Assembly (NCBI RefSeq): GCF_018474005.1 | Contig: NZ_JAHCSH010000002.1 | Span: 620,001 to 684,000, forward strand | Origin: Curvibacter sp. CHRR-16 | Lineage (GTDB): Bacteria > Pseudomonadota > Gammaproteobacteria > Burkholderiales > Burkholderiaceae_C | Direction: 5' to 3' | DNA: 64,000 nt | Part shown: one piece after another, positions 63,793 to 64,000 of the stretch | Numbering within the stretch: the stretch's first letter is position 1 | Layout: the number at the start of each line of letters is the position of its first letter | The notes under the pieces: model-generated | Told to the model about the DNA's origin: nothing | Seen by the model: only the letters and a program-made list of their open reading frames with translations | Database searches by the model: none | Translations under genes and position numbers: made by a program

Positions 63793-64000
63793 TCAGAACG
63801 GCGCAATGCCCAAAATAGCCGCCGCTTGCAAGGCCACGCTGCGCACCTGCTCCACACTGGCCCCGGTGATGTTGAGGTGGCCCATCTTGCGGCCCTTCTT
63901 GGCCTGCAACTTGCCGTACAGGTGCAAGTGCGTGCCGGGCAAAGCCAACACTTTGTCCCACGCGGGCACACCACCGTCACGCCCTTCGTTGGGCCAGATA
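63793..64000 (-). CDS. purK: N5-carboxyaminoimidazole ribonucleotide synthase PurK, C-terminal part (cut by window edge)
   Basis: About 68 C-terminal residues of PurK (purine synthesis, ATP-grasp family) are visible: WPNEGRDGGVPAWDKVLALP, then THLHLYGKLQAKKGRKMGHL, and the end NITGASVEQVRSVALQAAAI with LGIAPF. The KKGRKMGH segment is a PurK hallmark. The N-terminus and ATP-grasp core lie outside the window. Confidence 0.93.
   Translation of the reverse strand, partial: IWPNEGRDGGVPAWDKVLALPGTHLHLYGKLQAKKGRKMGHLNITGASVEQVRSVALQAAAILGIAPF

Overview
The window comes from a betaproteobacterium of the order Burkholderiales, most likely family Comamonadaceae. This is inferred from gene content and order: a fused murE-murF gene in the division/cell-wall cluster, a dksA-STAS-hslVU block, a ribosomal run starting at rplN with no infA between secY and rpmJ, and protein sequences of betaproteobacterial type. 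Coding density is high. I see no insertion sequence, prophage, integron or CRISPR array. The ribosomal/cysK stretch (about 21.7-31.5 kb) and a two-gene islet at 39.6-40.9 kb are visibly more AT-rich than the rest.

Layout. 1-6.8 kb (minus strand): start of the dcw cluster in the order mraZ-rsmH-ftsL-ftsI-murE/murF fusion-mraY (cut by the window edge), nearly all coupled by short overlaps and preceded by a 10-bp-periodic repeat array that looks like a MraZ operator. 7-13.8 kb (minus): hslU, hslV, a STAS-domain protein, dksA, a COG0523 metal GTPase and rlmI. 13.8-21.2 kb: a chemotaxis receptor, xerC, a DUF484 gene and dapF, a metallo-beta-lactamase-fold hydrolase, a CBS protein and a membrane EAL phosphodiesterase. 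21.2-22.8 kb: RNase P RNA, cysteine synthase, and the initiator tRNA with its terminator. 22.8-31.4 kb (minus): rplN through rplQ, i.e. the spc and alpha operons including secY, rpmJ and rpoA. 31.6-35.6 kb: divergent glpD / glpR-glpK for glycerol use. 35.7-39.6 kb: efeUOB ferrous iron uptake with a cytochrome b561 gene appended and a Fur-box-like site in front. 39.6-40.9 kb: an AT-rich minus-strand pair, DUF2971 plus an AbiU2-like HEPN protein, the best candidate here for an undescribed small defence or toxin module. 41-47.4 kb: proC, a DUF1800/DUF1501 export pair, a PEBP-family protein, an AraC and a LysR regulator. 47.5-55.4 kb (plus): a sugar-acid operon (zinc dehydrogenase, TRAP transporter, a mandelate-racemase-like enzyme, D-mannonate dehydratase, fructuronate reductase). 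55.4-64 kb: a small membrane protein, an EamA exporter, uracil-DNA glycosylase, rimI, tsaB, divergent dacB, a PAS-GGDEF-EAL protein, the Sua5-type threonylcarbamoyl-AMP synthase, and the end of purK.

How the parts fit. The 5' dcw genes make lipid-II precursors and start septation, and dacB trims peptidoglycan. TsaB and Sua5 are two components of the tRNA t6A pathway. The glp genes convert glycerol to dihydroxyacetone phosphate under a DeoR-type regulator. The 47.5-55.4 kb operon can be read as uptake and oxidation of L-gulonate or L-idonate to fructuronate, reduction to mannonate and dehydration to 2-keto-3-deoxygluconate, with one enolase-superfamily enzyme left without an obvious role. Three roughly 56-bp segments inside rlmI, dapF and the DUF1800 gene align with each other without gaps and look like copies of a dispersed repeat carried within reading frames. 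Several RNA hairpins sit at informative places: over the efeU Shine-Dalgarno, just before the hslV start, and in the spacers of the alpha operon.
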